From contig NW_003314271.1 of assembly GCF_000143415.4 (NCBI RefSeq), positions 1,946,694-2,010,693 on the forward strand: a stretch of 64,000 nt of DNA. The letters are read 5' to 3'. The first letter of the stretch is position 1; the number at the start of each line of letters is the position of its first letter. A model generated the notes under the pieces. The model worked only from the letters and a program-made list of their open reading frames with translations, did no database searches and was not told the origin of the DNA. The stretch comes from Selaginella moellendorffii (lineage: Eukaryota; Streptophyta; Lycopodiopsida; Selaginellales; Selaginellaceae). Shown one piece after another: positions 11,052 to 22,530 of this stretch. Made by a program: the position numbers and the translations under genes.

Positions 11052-12662
11052 TCAGAGAAGACCTCGGCGGAAGGATCTGGCGGTGGCGTTGTAAGTGCGT
11101 ACCATGAGCCCGACTCCCAGCCCGACGCCCAAGCACATCCCCAGCCCGATGCCAACTCCAACCCGGACGCCCGCGTTAAACCACGAGACGTCTCCATTCT
11201 CCTCGTAGTCGCTCTCGTACAGCTTGCGAAACTCTTCGTCGTCATCGTCGTCGCGATCCACGCCGTCGTCGCCGTCTCTGCTTTTGACGGCTGATACGGA
11301 TACTTCGGCAGCCTCTGGGAAGTTCTCGCCCTGCAGCGACAAAGAAATTTATAAGATTTTAGAGAGCGAGTGCGAGAGATATTGTTAGTCAAAGCCATCA
11401 AATCAATCGTGGGATCAGCGCGGGTCCATGGGAAGAGAGAATCTCCGGGCCTAAACAAAAACACGGGAAAACGAAACTGGTGGCCAGACAGCGGCAGGCA
11501 ATCATGGACAGACTGTCGCAAGAAAACACTCGGAGAAACTGATGAATGCTGCTGGCTGGGAGATAATAACTGAGAGAGGGAGAGAAGCAGCAGCAATAGG
11601 AATAAAAGAAAAAGAGCTGGAGAAAGAGAGAGCAAAAACAATGCCTATAAAACTCTAAACAATCGCAGCCACCATCTCCACCCAGGAATCAAATCCTAGA
11701 AACCAGTGCAAACCAACAAAACGAGAGGGGCCGGAAGGAAGGCAAGAAACCAAAAGCCTAAGAGAACCTACCAGTTGTTGCTGCTGTTGATCGGTCACGA
11801 AACACTCCCTCGGCACTCCACCACCACCACCGCCACCGCTGCCAAAGCACCTGTTCTTGGGCGTCGGGGTGGCGGCGCCACAGCACTCCTCGTCCTCCGG
11901 GATGACATCTAGCACCGTGCACCTGAGCCGGCTTCTCCTCGCATTAAGCTGGACAGTCTGGGTTAGAATCACCGGAGACCCGATATACCTCCCCACCACG
12001 CAAACTTCCATCAAAGTCGTCAAGCTCGAGCTGGAACTGGAAGAAGAAGAGGGCGATGGCGATGGCGGTGGTGGTGGCGATCGTAAGTGGTGCTGCTGGA
12101 CGCGAACAAACGAGCACTTTGAGCTACCGGCCTCGCAGCTACACTCCATCCGCCACCCGAGCTTTCTAATCCCCGGCATACCTCCCTCACAGAAGCTGGA
12201 GCTATCGTGGCTGCTGATCACCGATTGCTTGAGGCAGCCCGACACCAGGAAGTCGTGGCGATGGTAGATCTCGAAAGCCAGCGATCCAGACGTCCGAAGG
12301 TTGTCCGTGCTCACGAACGTCACCTCCTCGGACTCTAAGTCCAGGCGGTCCCGTCGGAGGGCGATGCATGCCTCCTCGGACGGCGCGACGCGGCCTCCAT
12401 TCACCTCCAGCGCGATGTCGATGCCGCGCGGCGGGAACCAGATCGTGAGGAGCTCCGGCGCCTCCTCCACGGCGCAGAACGCGACGCGGGCGTAGAGCAC
12501 GCGCACATCGAACCACGAAGAGCACACCGAGAATCGCCCACCATTGCCACTGCCACTGCCGCCGCCGCCGCGGCCACCGCCGCTCCTCGATCGGCCATGC
12601 AACAATGTAGTTTGATTCCTCTGCTGCTGGGCACGATTCCGCCTCAGATCCTGCTGGCCCAT
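11052..12662 (-). CDS. At1g01500-like plant membrane protein (often annotated 'erythronate-4-phosphate dehydrogenase family')
   Basis: Two coding exons, 12662-11772 and 11330-11052, join at ...QQQL|GENFPEAA. Family landmarks are FDVRVLYARVAFC, LEVNGGRVAPSEEA, LRRDRLDLESEEVTFVSTD, LAFEIYHRHDFLVSG, LMEVCVVGRYIGSPVILT and LDVIPEDEE. The C-terminus carries WFNAGVRVGVGIGLGMCLGV, a glycine-rich probable membrane helix, then a short basic tail. The family is plant-specific and of unknown function; the dehydrogenase label has no support in this sequence. Insertions of Gly, Ser/Pro and Gln runs make it longer than Arabidopsis relatives. The start shown is the first ATG in frame. The frame stays open upstream to a TTG at 12848 through a tandem repeat, so a non-ATG extension cannot be excluded. 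Confidence 0.85.
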
Positions 12663-12735
12663 GGCCGATCGCTCGAAATTCCGAGCAAGATTCTCGAGAT
12701 TTCGAGGAAGATCTGGCCGATGCCCCTGGCCGCCG

Positions 12736-12837
12736 CTCGATTTCGAGCGAGGCTCTTCCGATGCCGCTGTCGCCGCTCGAAATTTCGAGCGAGGCTCTTC
12801 CGCTGCCGCTGTCGCCGCTCGAAATTTCGAGCAAGAT
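12736..12837. repeat. About 48-bp direct repeat in the 5' leader of the At1g01500-like gene
   Basis: A unit of roughly 48 bp (GCTCGAAATTTCGAGCGAGG followed by a CTCTTCCG..GCCGCTGTC part) occurs twice in near-perfect form with a third partial copy. Each unit contains the palindrome GCTCGAAATTTCGAGC, which can form a stable hairpin in RNA. A looser relative begins near 12667. Confidence 0.7.
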
Positions 12838-13210
12838 CTCCGGGACAACCGACCTGGCGGTAGATGAAAATCCTTCCCCCTCTCCTTCCTGGATCAGCTC
12901 AGCTGAGGATACTCCTCCAAATCCCAGCGCTCATGACCGATGAATCGCACCGCCTCGATGAGCAGCGGCAGCGGCCTTGGGGCGCGTTTGGGGGCTTTCG
13001 CTCCCCGAAGCATCCGCTCGCGATGACACATGAAAGAAACGAAAGATCTCTCCACCAGAAATCCAAGCAAAGATCATGCGCTCGCTGCCCCAAGCTAGCT
13101 CCCTAGAACGATCATCTCGCCAGAAATGCGCGAATCGAAGAACCCTAAAAACTGGCATGGGGTTTAGCTAAAGACAAAGGTTTATTAACGGGGTTTAACG
13201 ATGCCGCCAA

Positions 13211-13374
13211 ACGCGTGGCAGCATGCACAGGTATGCCGCCAAATCTAGCGGAGCGCTCACGCGCTGAATCTGGCGGTAGCCCTAGTCCCGACTCCACGTG
13301 CTCACTGACGGCGGCGTACACCGTTCGCTCACGGCTGTCGACGCGGCGGAATATTCCGCCCCCGCTATTTTAAA
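13211..13374 (+). promoter_or_regulatory. LEA promoter with coupling-like element, RY motif, G-box/ABRE and TATA-like box
   Basis: Upstream of the LEA gene are ACGCGTGGC at 13211 (like ABA coupling element CE3), CATGCA (RY motif) at 13222-13227, CACGTG (G-box/ABRE core) at 13295-13300 and TATTTTAAA at 13366-13374, in that order. This combination is typical of ABI3/ABI5-type ABA control. That reading is inference from motifs. Confidence 0.5.
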
Positions 13375-13452
13375 GAGCCTAAAGAGGCTGCCTTGTCTCA
13401 CAGTTTTCGGTAGCTCGAGAGATCTTTTTTCTTCCCCAATCTCCAGCTAGCC

Positions 13453-13815
13453 ATGGCGGCGGCAATCGTAGCTAAGAGATCGATCACCTCATCATCGCAA
13501 GGAAGATCGATGTAAGTTTTGGCTTTTTCTTCGATGTTTTTGCCTCATTTCTTTCGATTTTTTAGAATGTTCTTGACGAGATCAATCGGGACGGCGGCGG
13601 CGGAGACGAGCAAGGAGCCCTCGATCAAATCGTGGTGGGTTCCCGATCCAGCGACCGGATTCTACGCCCCCAGTGGGAAATCGAGCGCCCAACAGGCCGA
13701 TCACGCCAAGCTCCGCGAGGAGCGATGCGAGCACTCGCAAATGCCGGCGGTCTCTTCCGGATGCTGGTGGCACTCTCTGGAAGAAATCCCCGATCGATCT
13801 TCCACTCCCGCATAG
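13453..13815 (+). CDS. Small LEA_3 (Lea5/SAG21-like) protein, probably mitochondrial
   Basis: Exons 13453-13511 and 13566-13815 join to 102 codons. The N-terminus MAAAIVAKRSITSSSQGRS is basic and Ser-rich with no acidic residues, as in an organelle presequence. The family hallmark SWWVPDPATGFYAPSG matches the W-VPDP-TGYY-P core of LEA_3 (PF03242) proteins. Such proteins protect mitochondria under dehydration or oxidative stress. The tail after the core contains two cysteines and is longer than in SAG21. The ABA-type promoter motifs upstream fit the assignment. Confidence 0.8.
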
Positions 13816-14084
13816 TAAAAATAGAGTCACTATTAAGTGATTGTAACGGAGTTCCAAAACAATTTTTGTCTGTAACTTTTTTCTCTTAAAAAAAAAAAAT
13901 CCCACACTTGAATCTTATAAGATTCCCATAGATGCGATGATAGTCTTCTTTTGTGCTTGGAACATTTGCCTCTAAAGGGCACTGCTGATTTGAAAATAAT
14001 TGAGCCAAGGTACCAGATTCCATGGTTGGAAAGTCGCAAAAAATCAAAGACAGATGTCATCGCAAAAATTCAAAGACAATCTCA

Positions 14085-15332
14085 TCACAATTCCACACTT
14101 CCCTCCAATTTGGAGAGAATTTGCAACCCCATGATCTGTCCCTCCACAGGAATTTCAATGTCCCTAAACTCCACCGGACTCTTCCCAATGTCTACAACCC
14201 TGATCAATCCCCCTACCGATCCACAGATCTTCCCATGCGCCGCCACCACATTCCTCAAGTTCTTGAGCCTCTTGTCCTCGAGCACGCAAACCCAGCTCTC
14301 CGTACCGCCGTCGTACGCCTTGATCCGCCCGGCGGTATCATCCATGACGAACAGCTTACCGCCGGAGGTGACGCCGGGCCCGTTCCATCCGCGCGTCAGT
14401 CCGCTCGGCATGGGCTCCCACGTCTCGCTCCCCGGATTAAGCACCAGCCCGCTGCGCGCGCTGACCATATAGAGCTTACCGTCAAACTCCACCGCCGGCG
14501 TCGCCTCGCGGCTGAGCTTGGAAGACTCGAGCGGCTGTACCGCGCGCCACCCCGCGACGGCGCCGCCGTTGGTGTCCCACATCTCCGCCTGCCGCGCGGT
14601 ACGCAGGTCCCACTCGTTGCCGCAGCCGCTGGCGACGAGCAGCTGGCCGCCGGCGGTTGTGCCGCAGCTGCACCAGCGGCGCGGGACGGTGTACCGTGGG
14701 CCCCGGCTCCAGCTGGCGGTGCGCACGTGGAAGACGAGCGGGCTGTCCAGCGCAGGCTCCACCGGCGGCATACCGCCAGGTGGTGCCCGCGGTACACTGG
14801 CGGTGGCGGCGCTTGATGATGGTGCTGCCTGGGTGTCGGCGCCGGCGGTACGTGTCCCAGCGACAACGATGAGTTTGTCGCTAGTGCTCGCGCATTGGAT
14901 GGAGGAGAGCGAATAAGGGCCCGGCAAGAATCCACGGCGCGAGAGCTCAAATCTCACGTCGTGTGGCATGGGAGGGAGGCGATGCCATTTGGCCGCCAAA
15001 GGATCGAAAGCGTACCACTGGAAGGCGGCGGCGCCTCCGGTGCTGTTCTTGGTGTTCTTGGACGCGATGAGAACGTAGAGCCAGTTAAATCCGCCCGGCA
15101 GCCCCAGCTTCGCGCGAGCGGGGAAGAAGAAAGGGCAATCGTACAGGAGGCGCTGCCAGGACCTTGCCACTCCCCACAGCCCGGAGATTCGATCGACCCG
15201 AGCCAGGCACAGCAGCGCTAGATCATCCGGGAGGCCTGGAAGCAGGGGATCCAGAATTGATGACGATCCTTGACGATCTGGCCGAGGGCGCTTGCTTGGC
15301 GGACACTCCTTGCCGTCCTCTACCGGGATCAT
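14085..15332 (-). CDS. F-box/kelch-repeat protein, SKIP25-like
   Basis: Intronless, 415 codons from the ATG at 15332. An earlier ATG at 15467 would add 45 unconvincing residues. LLPGLPDDLALLCLARVDRI followed by SWQRLLY is a plant F-box near residues 28-62. The rest forms kelch blades: FQWYAFDPLAAKWHRLPPMP, KLIVVAGTR, WSRGPRYTVPRRWCSCG, QLLVASGCGNEWD, LYMVSARSGLVLNPGSETWE, LFVMDDTAGRIKAYDGGTES and ICGSVGGLIRVVDIG. Overall order matches Arabidopsis SKIP25, an SCF substrate adaptor. A low-complexity Ala/Ser insertion separates two blades. Codon use is very GC-rich. Confidence 0.87.
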   Translation of the reverse strand: MIPVEDGKECPPSKRPRPDRQGSSSILDPLLPGLPDDLALLCLARVDRISGLWGVARSWQRLLYDCPFFFPARAKLGLPGGFNWLYVLIASKNTKNSTGGAAAFQWYAFDPLAAKWHRLPPMPHDVRFELSRRGFLPGPYSLSSIQCASTSDKLIVVAGTRTAGADTQAAPSSSAATASVPRAPPGGMPPVEPALDSPLVFHVRTASWSRGPRYTVPRRWCSCGTTAGGQLLVASGCGNEWDLRTARQAEMWDTNGGAVAGWRAVQPLESSKLSREATPAVEFDGKLYMVSARSGLVLNPGSETWEPMPSGLTRGWNGPGVTSGGKLFVMDDTAGRIKAYDGGTESWVCVLEDKRLKNLRNVVAAHGKICGSVGGLIRVVDIGKSPVEFRDIEIPVEGQIMGLQILSKLEGSVEL

Positions 15333-15995
15333 GATCCAACTTGATACTCCACTGATAGGAAGGATCCTTCCCTCCAAACTCCACCACGCTAGAAGGAGAA
15401 ATCTAAACACTCCATCGCGGCCATGAGCCAGGAATTTTAGGATCACAGCCAAGACATGATGCACCAAACTCGCTCGCTCGCGCGATTTCTAGCGCTCTCC
15501 AGGCATGGGCCGTGATTGATAGCTGCCTCTTTCCTCCTTTTCGAGAATTAACACACCAGAGGCCCCAGTGGCCAGCATTTAAACGAAAAAGCTGCAAAGC
15601 TACTGGAGAGCGAGCTTCCACCCTCAAAAGAGCGTCTTTGTCCTCACCCGCGACACTATACACGCTAACGCACAGACCTTGTTTAATCGCAAGATGTGCT
15701 GGGTTTGCTGGGAAAAAGTAGAGCATTTGTCGTCGTGTATATGCTAGAGATCCCTTCATGCAGGGCGATGAATTTGGTTGGAGTGGTCCTCACTCTCTTC
15801 ATCCAAAAGCCATGAGAGCTACGTGGGCGAGATTTGATCCTGTGCATACTTTTCTTTTTGGCAATGTCCATCCAATTCAATGCCCCAAAAAGTTGAACCC
15901 TAATTTTCTTAAAGAAGTTGGTCTTTAAATGTGGAAAGCTATATATACGTATGAAAGACTTATTTTTGATATTATATTTCTATTTTTCACTGGTA

Positions 15996-16975
15996 ATGGA
16001 CTCGCTAAAGTTGTTGTCCTCCCCGAAAATCTTTTGGCACAAGAGCGTGGTGAAGAAACAAGATCGGGAAATAGCACTAGGGCAAAAGGGATGTGTAATT
16101 TGGCTCACAGGTCTCAGTGGCTCAGGTAAAATCAAAGTTCTATTGGTTTTTCTGTTTTTTCTTTTTTATGATTGCTTGAAATCTTTTTCTCAGGAAAGAG
16201 TACTTTGGCTTGCAAGCTTGATCAGGCACTGTTGAGCCGGAACAAGCTCAGCTATGTCCTCGATGGTGATAATCTTCGCCATGGGCTCAACAAAAACTTG
16301 GATTTTAGCGTTAAAGATCGTGCTGAAAACATTAGACGTGTTGGTGAGACTTATAATTCTCTGATCTTGATCTTGTTCCTCTTAGTTTTTAAGTTCTTTA
16401 GTTCTAAATTGTGTTTTTATCTTATGTGGATAATAATCCCTTTAATTTAAATTTTTTTCTAGGTGAAGTGGCCAAGCTATTTGCGGATGCGGGGCTAATA
16501 TGCATTACGAGCTTCATTTCACCGTATAGAAACGACAGAAATTTGTGTCGCAAACTACTTCCTCCTGGAGATTTCATTGAGGTATACAGTTTTGTTCTAC
16601 AAACTATTTCCTAAAGTAGGTTCTTCATTCGAGGAGGTTTACCTCAAAGTTCCATTGAGCATTTGCGAAAAAAGAGATCCCAAGGGACTTTACAAGCTTG
16701 CTCGTGCCGGGAAAATCAAAGGTTAGTTTTCTTTTACTTTAAGATTGCTGGCATCACAGTTGGATTCATAGGTTTTACCGGTATAGATGATCCATATGAG
16801 GAGCCTTATGACTGCGAGGTAGATTAACTCTCGAGGTTTTTACCAGCGTTTTTAATGTTATATCTTTGCCTAGATTACAATGGGAGTAGAGAATGGCACT
16901 CCAGAGGAAATGGCCACCACAGTGATTACGTTCCTTGACGGAAGAGGTTATTTGGCACCTCCAATTACAATGTAA
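15996..16975 (+). CDS. APK: Adenylyl-sulfate kinase (APS kinase)
   Basis: Six exons (15996-16125, 16194-16343, 16463-16581, 16637-16721, 16772-16818, 16874-16975) sum to 210 codons. It phosphorylates APS to PAPS, the sulfate donor for sulfotransferases. Seen: [20 protein letters not shown] (P-loop), [17 protein letters not shown] (APS-binding DGDN-RHGL), [31 protein letters not shown], then [20 protein letters not shown] and FTGIDDPYE. One intron falls inside the P-loop (GSG|KST). NLDFS replaces the usual NLGFS. The N-terminus has only about 25 residues before the kinase fold, so a plastid transit peptide is doubtful; this may be a cytosolic isoform or lack an unseen upstream exon. Confidence 0.95.
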
Positions 16976-16999
16976 ATAAACTTGGAGTTCCAGTTCCCT

Positions 17000-17312
17000 C
17001 ATTTTAGGGTTTTAGCAGTTACAAGGGAATTGCTTGCCTGGATTTGGACTTGGTGGTCACACTAGGAACATCAATTCATTCAGCATCATAAGTAAATGGA
17101 GCCATCACCCATTAGGGACAACACAAGAGGAGAAACCTTTACCATGCTATGGAGTGACTGGTCCTTTTGCCAGGTAGAAATACATCCCTTGCCCAAGATT
17201 CCAAAAGGTCACTAAATAACATAAAGCATGTGACTCATCATATGCATTTTTAACAAAAGGTAAAACATCATTTCCCCAGTTGTGAAGCATTAGTTCAGCC
17301 CTCATGTAGCTG
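17000..17312. other. Spacer after APS kinase, no gene recognised
   Basis: Non-coding sequence between the APS kinase gene and the fold-back repeat. Composition resembles the repeat region that follows. No recognisable domain. Confidence 0.35.
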
Positions 17313-17869
17313 AGTTCACCCATGTTCAAACATGAGAGAATTTTGCCCACCTAGATCTGAACTCAACAATTACAGCACAACAAAGGATGTGTGCTTGGGA
17401 GGGGGTGTGAACACCCCTACTGCCCCAAAACACACACAAAAGTGAGAGGTTAGCTCAAGCTATAGCATACCACACATGTTGGTCATCTAAGTCTCTTGGT
17501 TCTACTAAAGCATTGGTCAAGACTTAGCACAAGCATATTTGTTGCACCACAACAATGAGTGTGCAATCCTCTACCAAAGGTACACACCACCACATCAAGA
17601 GGATTAATTGCCAGCCAACCCACCACAACTATATGCAAAGATCTCAAACTCAGGTTTGACCAAGTCTCTTGGCTTTCACCAGAATCCATCCTAATCTGCA
17701 TTGTGGTGGCGAGCAGGATCTATCCCAATATGCATTGTGGTGGTGAGCAAGGAGTATGATTTTGTGGGTAGCAGAGCACCCCCTCCTAAGCACACACCCT
17801 TTATTGTGTTGTAATTGTTGAGTCTAGATCCAAATGGGCAATTCCCTCATGCTTGAATGTGGGTGAGCT
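17313..17869. repeat. Fold-back element: inverted repeat with ~95-bp arms
   Basis: The arm at 17313-17408 (containing ACTCAACAATTACAGCACAA and GTGTGCTTGGGAGGGGGTG) is matched in reverse complement at 17777-17869 with roughly 80-85% identity by eye. About 370 bp separate the arms. The outer end of the right arm abuts the LTR of the neighbouring retrotransposon. There are no open frames of note. It may be a MITE or foldback transposon, or two opposed copies of one repeat. Confidence 0.65.
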
Positions 17870-17870
17870 T

Positions 17871-17971
17871 TGAAACAAACAAAAGAGTGAACCTTAAGCC
17901 AACCTCCCAACCCTTAAAACATTATAGCATTAAATCCCACATGCCATAGAATATTTTTGTGGTTTATGTCA
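17871..17971 (-). repeat. 3' LTR of the 17.9-22.7 kb element
   Basis: 101 bp, TG..CA ends on the minus strand, next to the polypurine tract at 17972-17985 (minus strand GAGGGAGGGAAGAA). Confidence 0.8.
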
Positions 17972-19245
17972 TTCTTCCCTCCCTCATGACCCAGCCATGG
18001 ACGGCAGCCTCAAGAAACTAATTGAGCCTCATATGAAGGGAGTTCAAGGCAATACTGCCATGGAGAAAAGATGTGCAAACGACAATACTAACGTTGCGAC
18101 AAACGGCCATAAAAGAAAGAAAGCAATATGGCTTTCTTGCATGACAATATGGTCATGGAAACAAGAGAATGAGAATAGAATAAACAACTCAAATTATATA
18201 GCAATACAGTTATAAAACTTAATTCTTTCCTTCTCAAAAATGTCATCTAAGTCATAACCAAAAGTCAAAAACACTCTCTTCATGTCATCCTCAATTTCCT
18301 ATGTAACTTTGTCCATGGAATAACCATTCGACTAAATTAAGAACTCTTTAGTTGGCTTCCGGCATGTTTTCACCAATCTTTAAGCAAGAATATTGGCTGG
18401 ACCAACCTTCTTAGCATCAATCTCTGGGACATGGATAATGGACTGATTCACAACATTGCCAAAGTGCAAACACACTTTAAATTTGCTCACATAGAACATT
18501 GGATGAATTTTCAAACTAGCTAGCAATTCCAAAGTGTATGCAAGATCCCCCATGCACTATAAAATTATCCAAGGTCCATAATACTATAGAAACAACTTAG
18601 CACTACCATCTCCTTTCAAAGACTATTGTGCATTTGACAACTTAAGAAAAACCTTGTCACCAACTTTGTACTTTTGATGACAACGATGGTTATCAACAAA
18701 TCTTTTGTCTTGATCTTGATCTTGCCTCATGTTCAACTTTGCCAACTCAAGTTTGTTTTATATATCCTCTAGGAAATCATAACCATGAGGTACCGGCCAA
18801 AGCCAAACTCAAACTCACAGAAGACCTAGACTTATAGCCATATATTGCCATAAATGAAGACATGTTAATACCCAATTGATGAGTGTTATTGTCAGCAAAC
18901 TAAAGCAAAAGTAAGTATTTCTCCCATACTCCCTGTTTAGTCAAGTTTCCCATAAAAGACCTCAATATATCTTCCAACAGCTAATTCATACGCTCTGATT
19001 GCCCATCTGATTGTGGATGCTCACCACTACTCATGCTCAGCTTAGTCTTTAGCTTCTCAAATACCATTTGCAAAAACTTGGATATGAACTTGGGATCTCT
19101 ATCACTCACAATATCACCTAGAAAACCATAGAAACTGAATAACTAGTTTACAAACAATTGAGCAATTTCAAAAGCTTTAATAGTCATCTTCATTGGGAAG
19201 AAGTGAGCCATCTTCATTAAACGATCCATAATAAACATCATTTTG

Positions 19246-21158
19246 TCAAAAAGTCTTGGGCAAACCAATGATAAAGTCTATCAAAATGTTATCCCACTTA
19301 TTCTCAGGTACACATAAAGGATGATAGAGGTTAATGAGCTTCTGATGATCAACTTTGACTACTTGGTAAATTAAACAACCATGTATGTACTTCTCAATAT
19401 TTGATTTAATCCCAGGCCAAAAAAAATGCCTCTTCATCAACATATACATTCTCAATACCCCTAGATGCCTAAGACTTGGCACATCATAATACTCAACCAA
19501 AATTTATTTGATGAGTTTGTTAGTATGAGGAGCCACCACATATCCCTTCTTCACTAGGATTCCATCTCATATCTCGAATAACACAAACTTGTCACCCTTC
19601 AAATCTGTAGAGGCGCCGCTCAATAAAACCTTTGTATGAATATCAGTGATAAAGGAGTCGGCAAACTTCTTAAGTTCATCCAAGAAATTGCTGAATAGCT
19701 TCATGAATGAGATAAGATTTACCATCCTAGATAATGCATCTACCACTTTATTGTCACCTCCGTGCTTGTACTGGATCTTAATAGACATTTCCTACAGAAA
19801 CTCTTACCAATGAATAAGGTGGCCTTGAAAATCTTTTTGTTAACTGAATACTAGAGAGACTAATGATCTAAATCCACATGGAAGTCCGATCCATATAAAT
19901 AATATTGCCATTCCTTCATAGCAGTGATCACAACATACAACTCCTTATCTTGAGTAGGCCAATTCCATTGTGTAGCATTAAATTTATGGCTCATGTATGC
20001 AAGAGGATGCCTAACTTGAAGTAATATGGCTCCAATAGCAACATCACTCGCATCTGTTTTGACCACAAAAGGCTTCTTAGGATAAAAAATCTTTAATACA
20101 ACATTGTTTCAAACATTAAAATGCCACTTCACACTTCTCATTCTAACCATGAATAATAGTATGTTTCGATATGTTGTAGAGAAGATTGGTCAAGGGGGCT
20201 ATTATCTTTAAAAAGTCCTTCATAAATCATCGAAAAACTCCAGCCATACCAAAGAAACTACATAGATTATGCACTATTGAAAGTATAAGCCAATCAATTA
20301 CGACCTGAATCTTTGCGGGATTAACTCTCACTCCATGTACTAAAATCAAATGCTTAAAATATCCAATCTCCTCCAAGAAAAACTCGCACTTTAATAATTT
20401 TGAGTAAAGCTTGTTTTCCCTTAAAAGTTGCAAAACACTTCACACATGCATCTTATATTCCTCCACTAAAAAGTTGAATACTAGGATATCATCAAAATAA
20501 TTAGTTGCACACTTTCCCAAATAAGGTTGTAGAACTTAATTCATCAATCTCTGAAAAGTTGCAAGAGCATTTGTCAAACCAAACAGCATCACCCAAAACT
20601 TGTAGTAATCCGTCCTTGTCCGAAATGTAGTTTTCGGAACATCCTTTAGCTTGACACAAATTTAATGATACTCTTGCCTCAAATCAATCTTCAAAAAATA
20701 TTGAGCATCACAAAGACTATCAAGCAAATCATTGATATAAGGGATTGGGAATATATTCTTCACCATTCTATTATTCAATCCCTTGTAGTTCACGCAGAGA
20801 TGCCATATACCATCTTTTTTCTTGACCATCACCACTAGAGCAGCCTAAAGAGACTTGTTAATCTGTAGCCACCTTTTCCAAAAGTATTTAGCAAGCTGCC
20901 TATTAATCTCCTCATCTTCAGCAGGATTAGTATGAGTTGGTTGTTGCTGATAAGAAGTAGCTCCAGAACCTCATGTTGAATTCCATATTCTGGAGGCAAA
21001 CCATTAGGCAACTTATCCGGAAATATATTATAGAATTCCTCTTGAATGAAATTCACCTGAGCCCCAAACCCACGAATGTACTCCAAACCAGATATGATCA
21101 TATTAGAAAGAAACGGGTACACTATAAAAGAACTAGCTATCTCATGTATATAAATCAA
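19246..21158 (-). pseudogene. Broken gypsy pol (RT, RNase H, integrase zinc-binding region)
   Basis: From high to low coordinate: an RT N-terminal region near 21158-20835; the RT active site NYFDDILVF near 20510-20480; LKCEFFLEEIGYFKHLILVHG near 20400-20320; RNase H DASDVAIGAILLQ and PLAYMSHKFNATQWNWPTQD near 20060-19930; YKHGGDNKVVDALSRM at about 19780-19730; and the integrase zinc-binding block RHLGVLRMYMLMKRHFFWPG near 19470-19400. Stops and frame changes separate the pieces. All match Ty3/gypsy pol; there is no intact reading frame. Confidence 0.85.
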
Positions 21159-21359
21159 GTATTAACGAATGGAGTATCACTATTGTCTATTTTAACAAAA
21201 AATTTTTTATAGTGCCACCAACTTCAATATGTAGAATATTACGCTCCTAATTAATCCCTAGCTTCTTATCATAAAACCATTCCTTGCCAAGAATAACATT
21301 TATGCAACTAAGATCCATAACTTAGAACAAAGGATGGTTAAGAATCCTCTAAACCATCA

Positions 21360-21843
21360 AAGGAACGCTTGGAGCCCATTCATTGTAAACACAAGTGTTA
21401 TAACCATTTGCCATAACCACCTTGTAAATTACTGAATTCTTTTTCACATGTAAACCAAATTTCTTCACCACCTTAGAACTCAAAAAGTTGTGAGTATCAC
21501 CTGAATTGAAAAGAATATTAACATCATAACCCTGAATGTCCCTCTTGGCCTTTACAAGTTGATTTCACATAGAACCATTAATCTCTACAGCATTGATATG
21601 AACTCGAAACTTAGATTTTGGAACTTTTGCCATAAGGTGTGGAAAAACCACTATAGTAAATGCTTGATTTGTATCCACGATAAATTCCATCACATTCACC
21701 TTAACATTCTTTAATCCTTTCACAATAAAACAATCCTTGCTATGATATCTAGCTTTGTGACAATGAAAACAATTGCCTTCCATCTTGTCTTTCTCACTTT
21801 TGGCTTTATTATTATCTCCATTCTTTGAGTCATGACAGAACAA
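21360..21843 (-). pseudogene. Broken gypsy gag zinc knuckle and protease
   Basis: CFHCHKARYHSKDC near 21790-21740 is a C-x2-C-x4-H-x4-C gag knuckle. Further on, FNSGDTHNFLSSKVVKKFGL near 21530-21470 corresponds to the retropepsin motif usually written VDSGATHNF, with the catalytic Asp changed to Asn, so the protease would be dead even without the stops. Confidence 0.75.
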
Positions 21844-22530
21844 TGGCTATTTCTTCCCCAAAAATGAAGTTTTGGCAGGTTTGACTACCCCTTAAACCAT
21901 CTTGTTGACTAAAGTGATTGGGTGAAAAGATCTGAACTTTGGGGATAGCATTAGTCAATATGGCTGGAAAATCCTTTTTGACCTTTTGTTGTATATCCAC
22001 AAATCTCAAACTTTTGATGAAACATTACACCTTTAACAACTCATTATAAGTGCCTATGAGATTAAGGCAAAGATCACGGAACTTGTAGGCATATGCATCC
22101 AAAAACAAAGTCCCTTACCAAATCTCTAACAATCGGTTCACAGAATCAATCTCTTCAAATTTCTTGACAAATAAAGTATGAAAAACCTTTGTCAATTCAA
22201 TCCAAGAAGTTAACTTTGGATTAGTTTTGATGTAGTTCTTCCACCACAATGAAGCATGGTCTGTAAGTTTCTTCACAAAAAAATCAATCTTCATTTTATC
22301 TTTACAATGATTGTGAGATTAACAACTTTCCCACAATTATCAACCTCCTGATTATCACAAACATCCAGTGATACCATAATCTTTGGCATGTTTGACATAC
22401 TAGTAATAATCATAGACATGAGATTGATTAACCTTCTTAATGTCATTCTAAACCTTAGAAATCTTGCGTATCATCAAAAGTTTCTTATAGCCATCATCAC
22501 TAATGTTATACTCATTAGGATCAAAAAGAA

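Noticed and set aside
12202-12834. 210-codon open frame on the minus strand overlapping the At1g01500-like gene
   Set aside because: It is Arg/Ser/Ala-rich shadow coding of a GC-rich exon; the other frame has the conserved family motifs.
14022-14950. Long open frames on both strands within the SKIP25-like gene (e.g. 264 and 184 codons)
   Set aside because: Arg/Pro/Ala-rich frames typical of the non-coding frames of a GC-rich exon; kelch motifs occur only in the minus frame 14085-15332.
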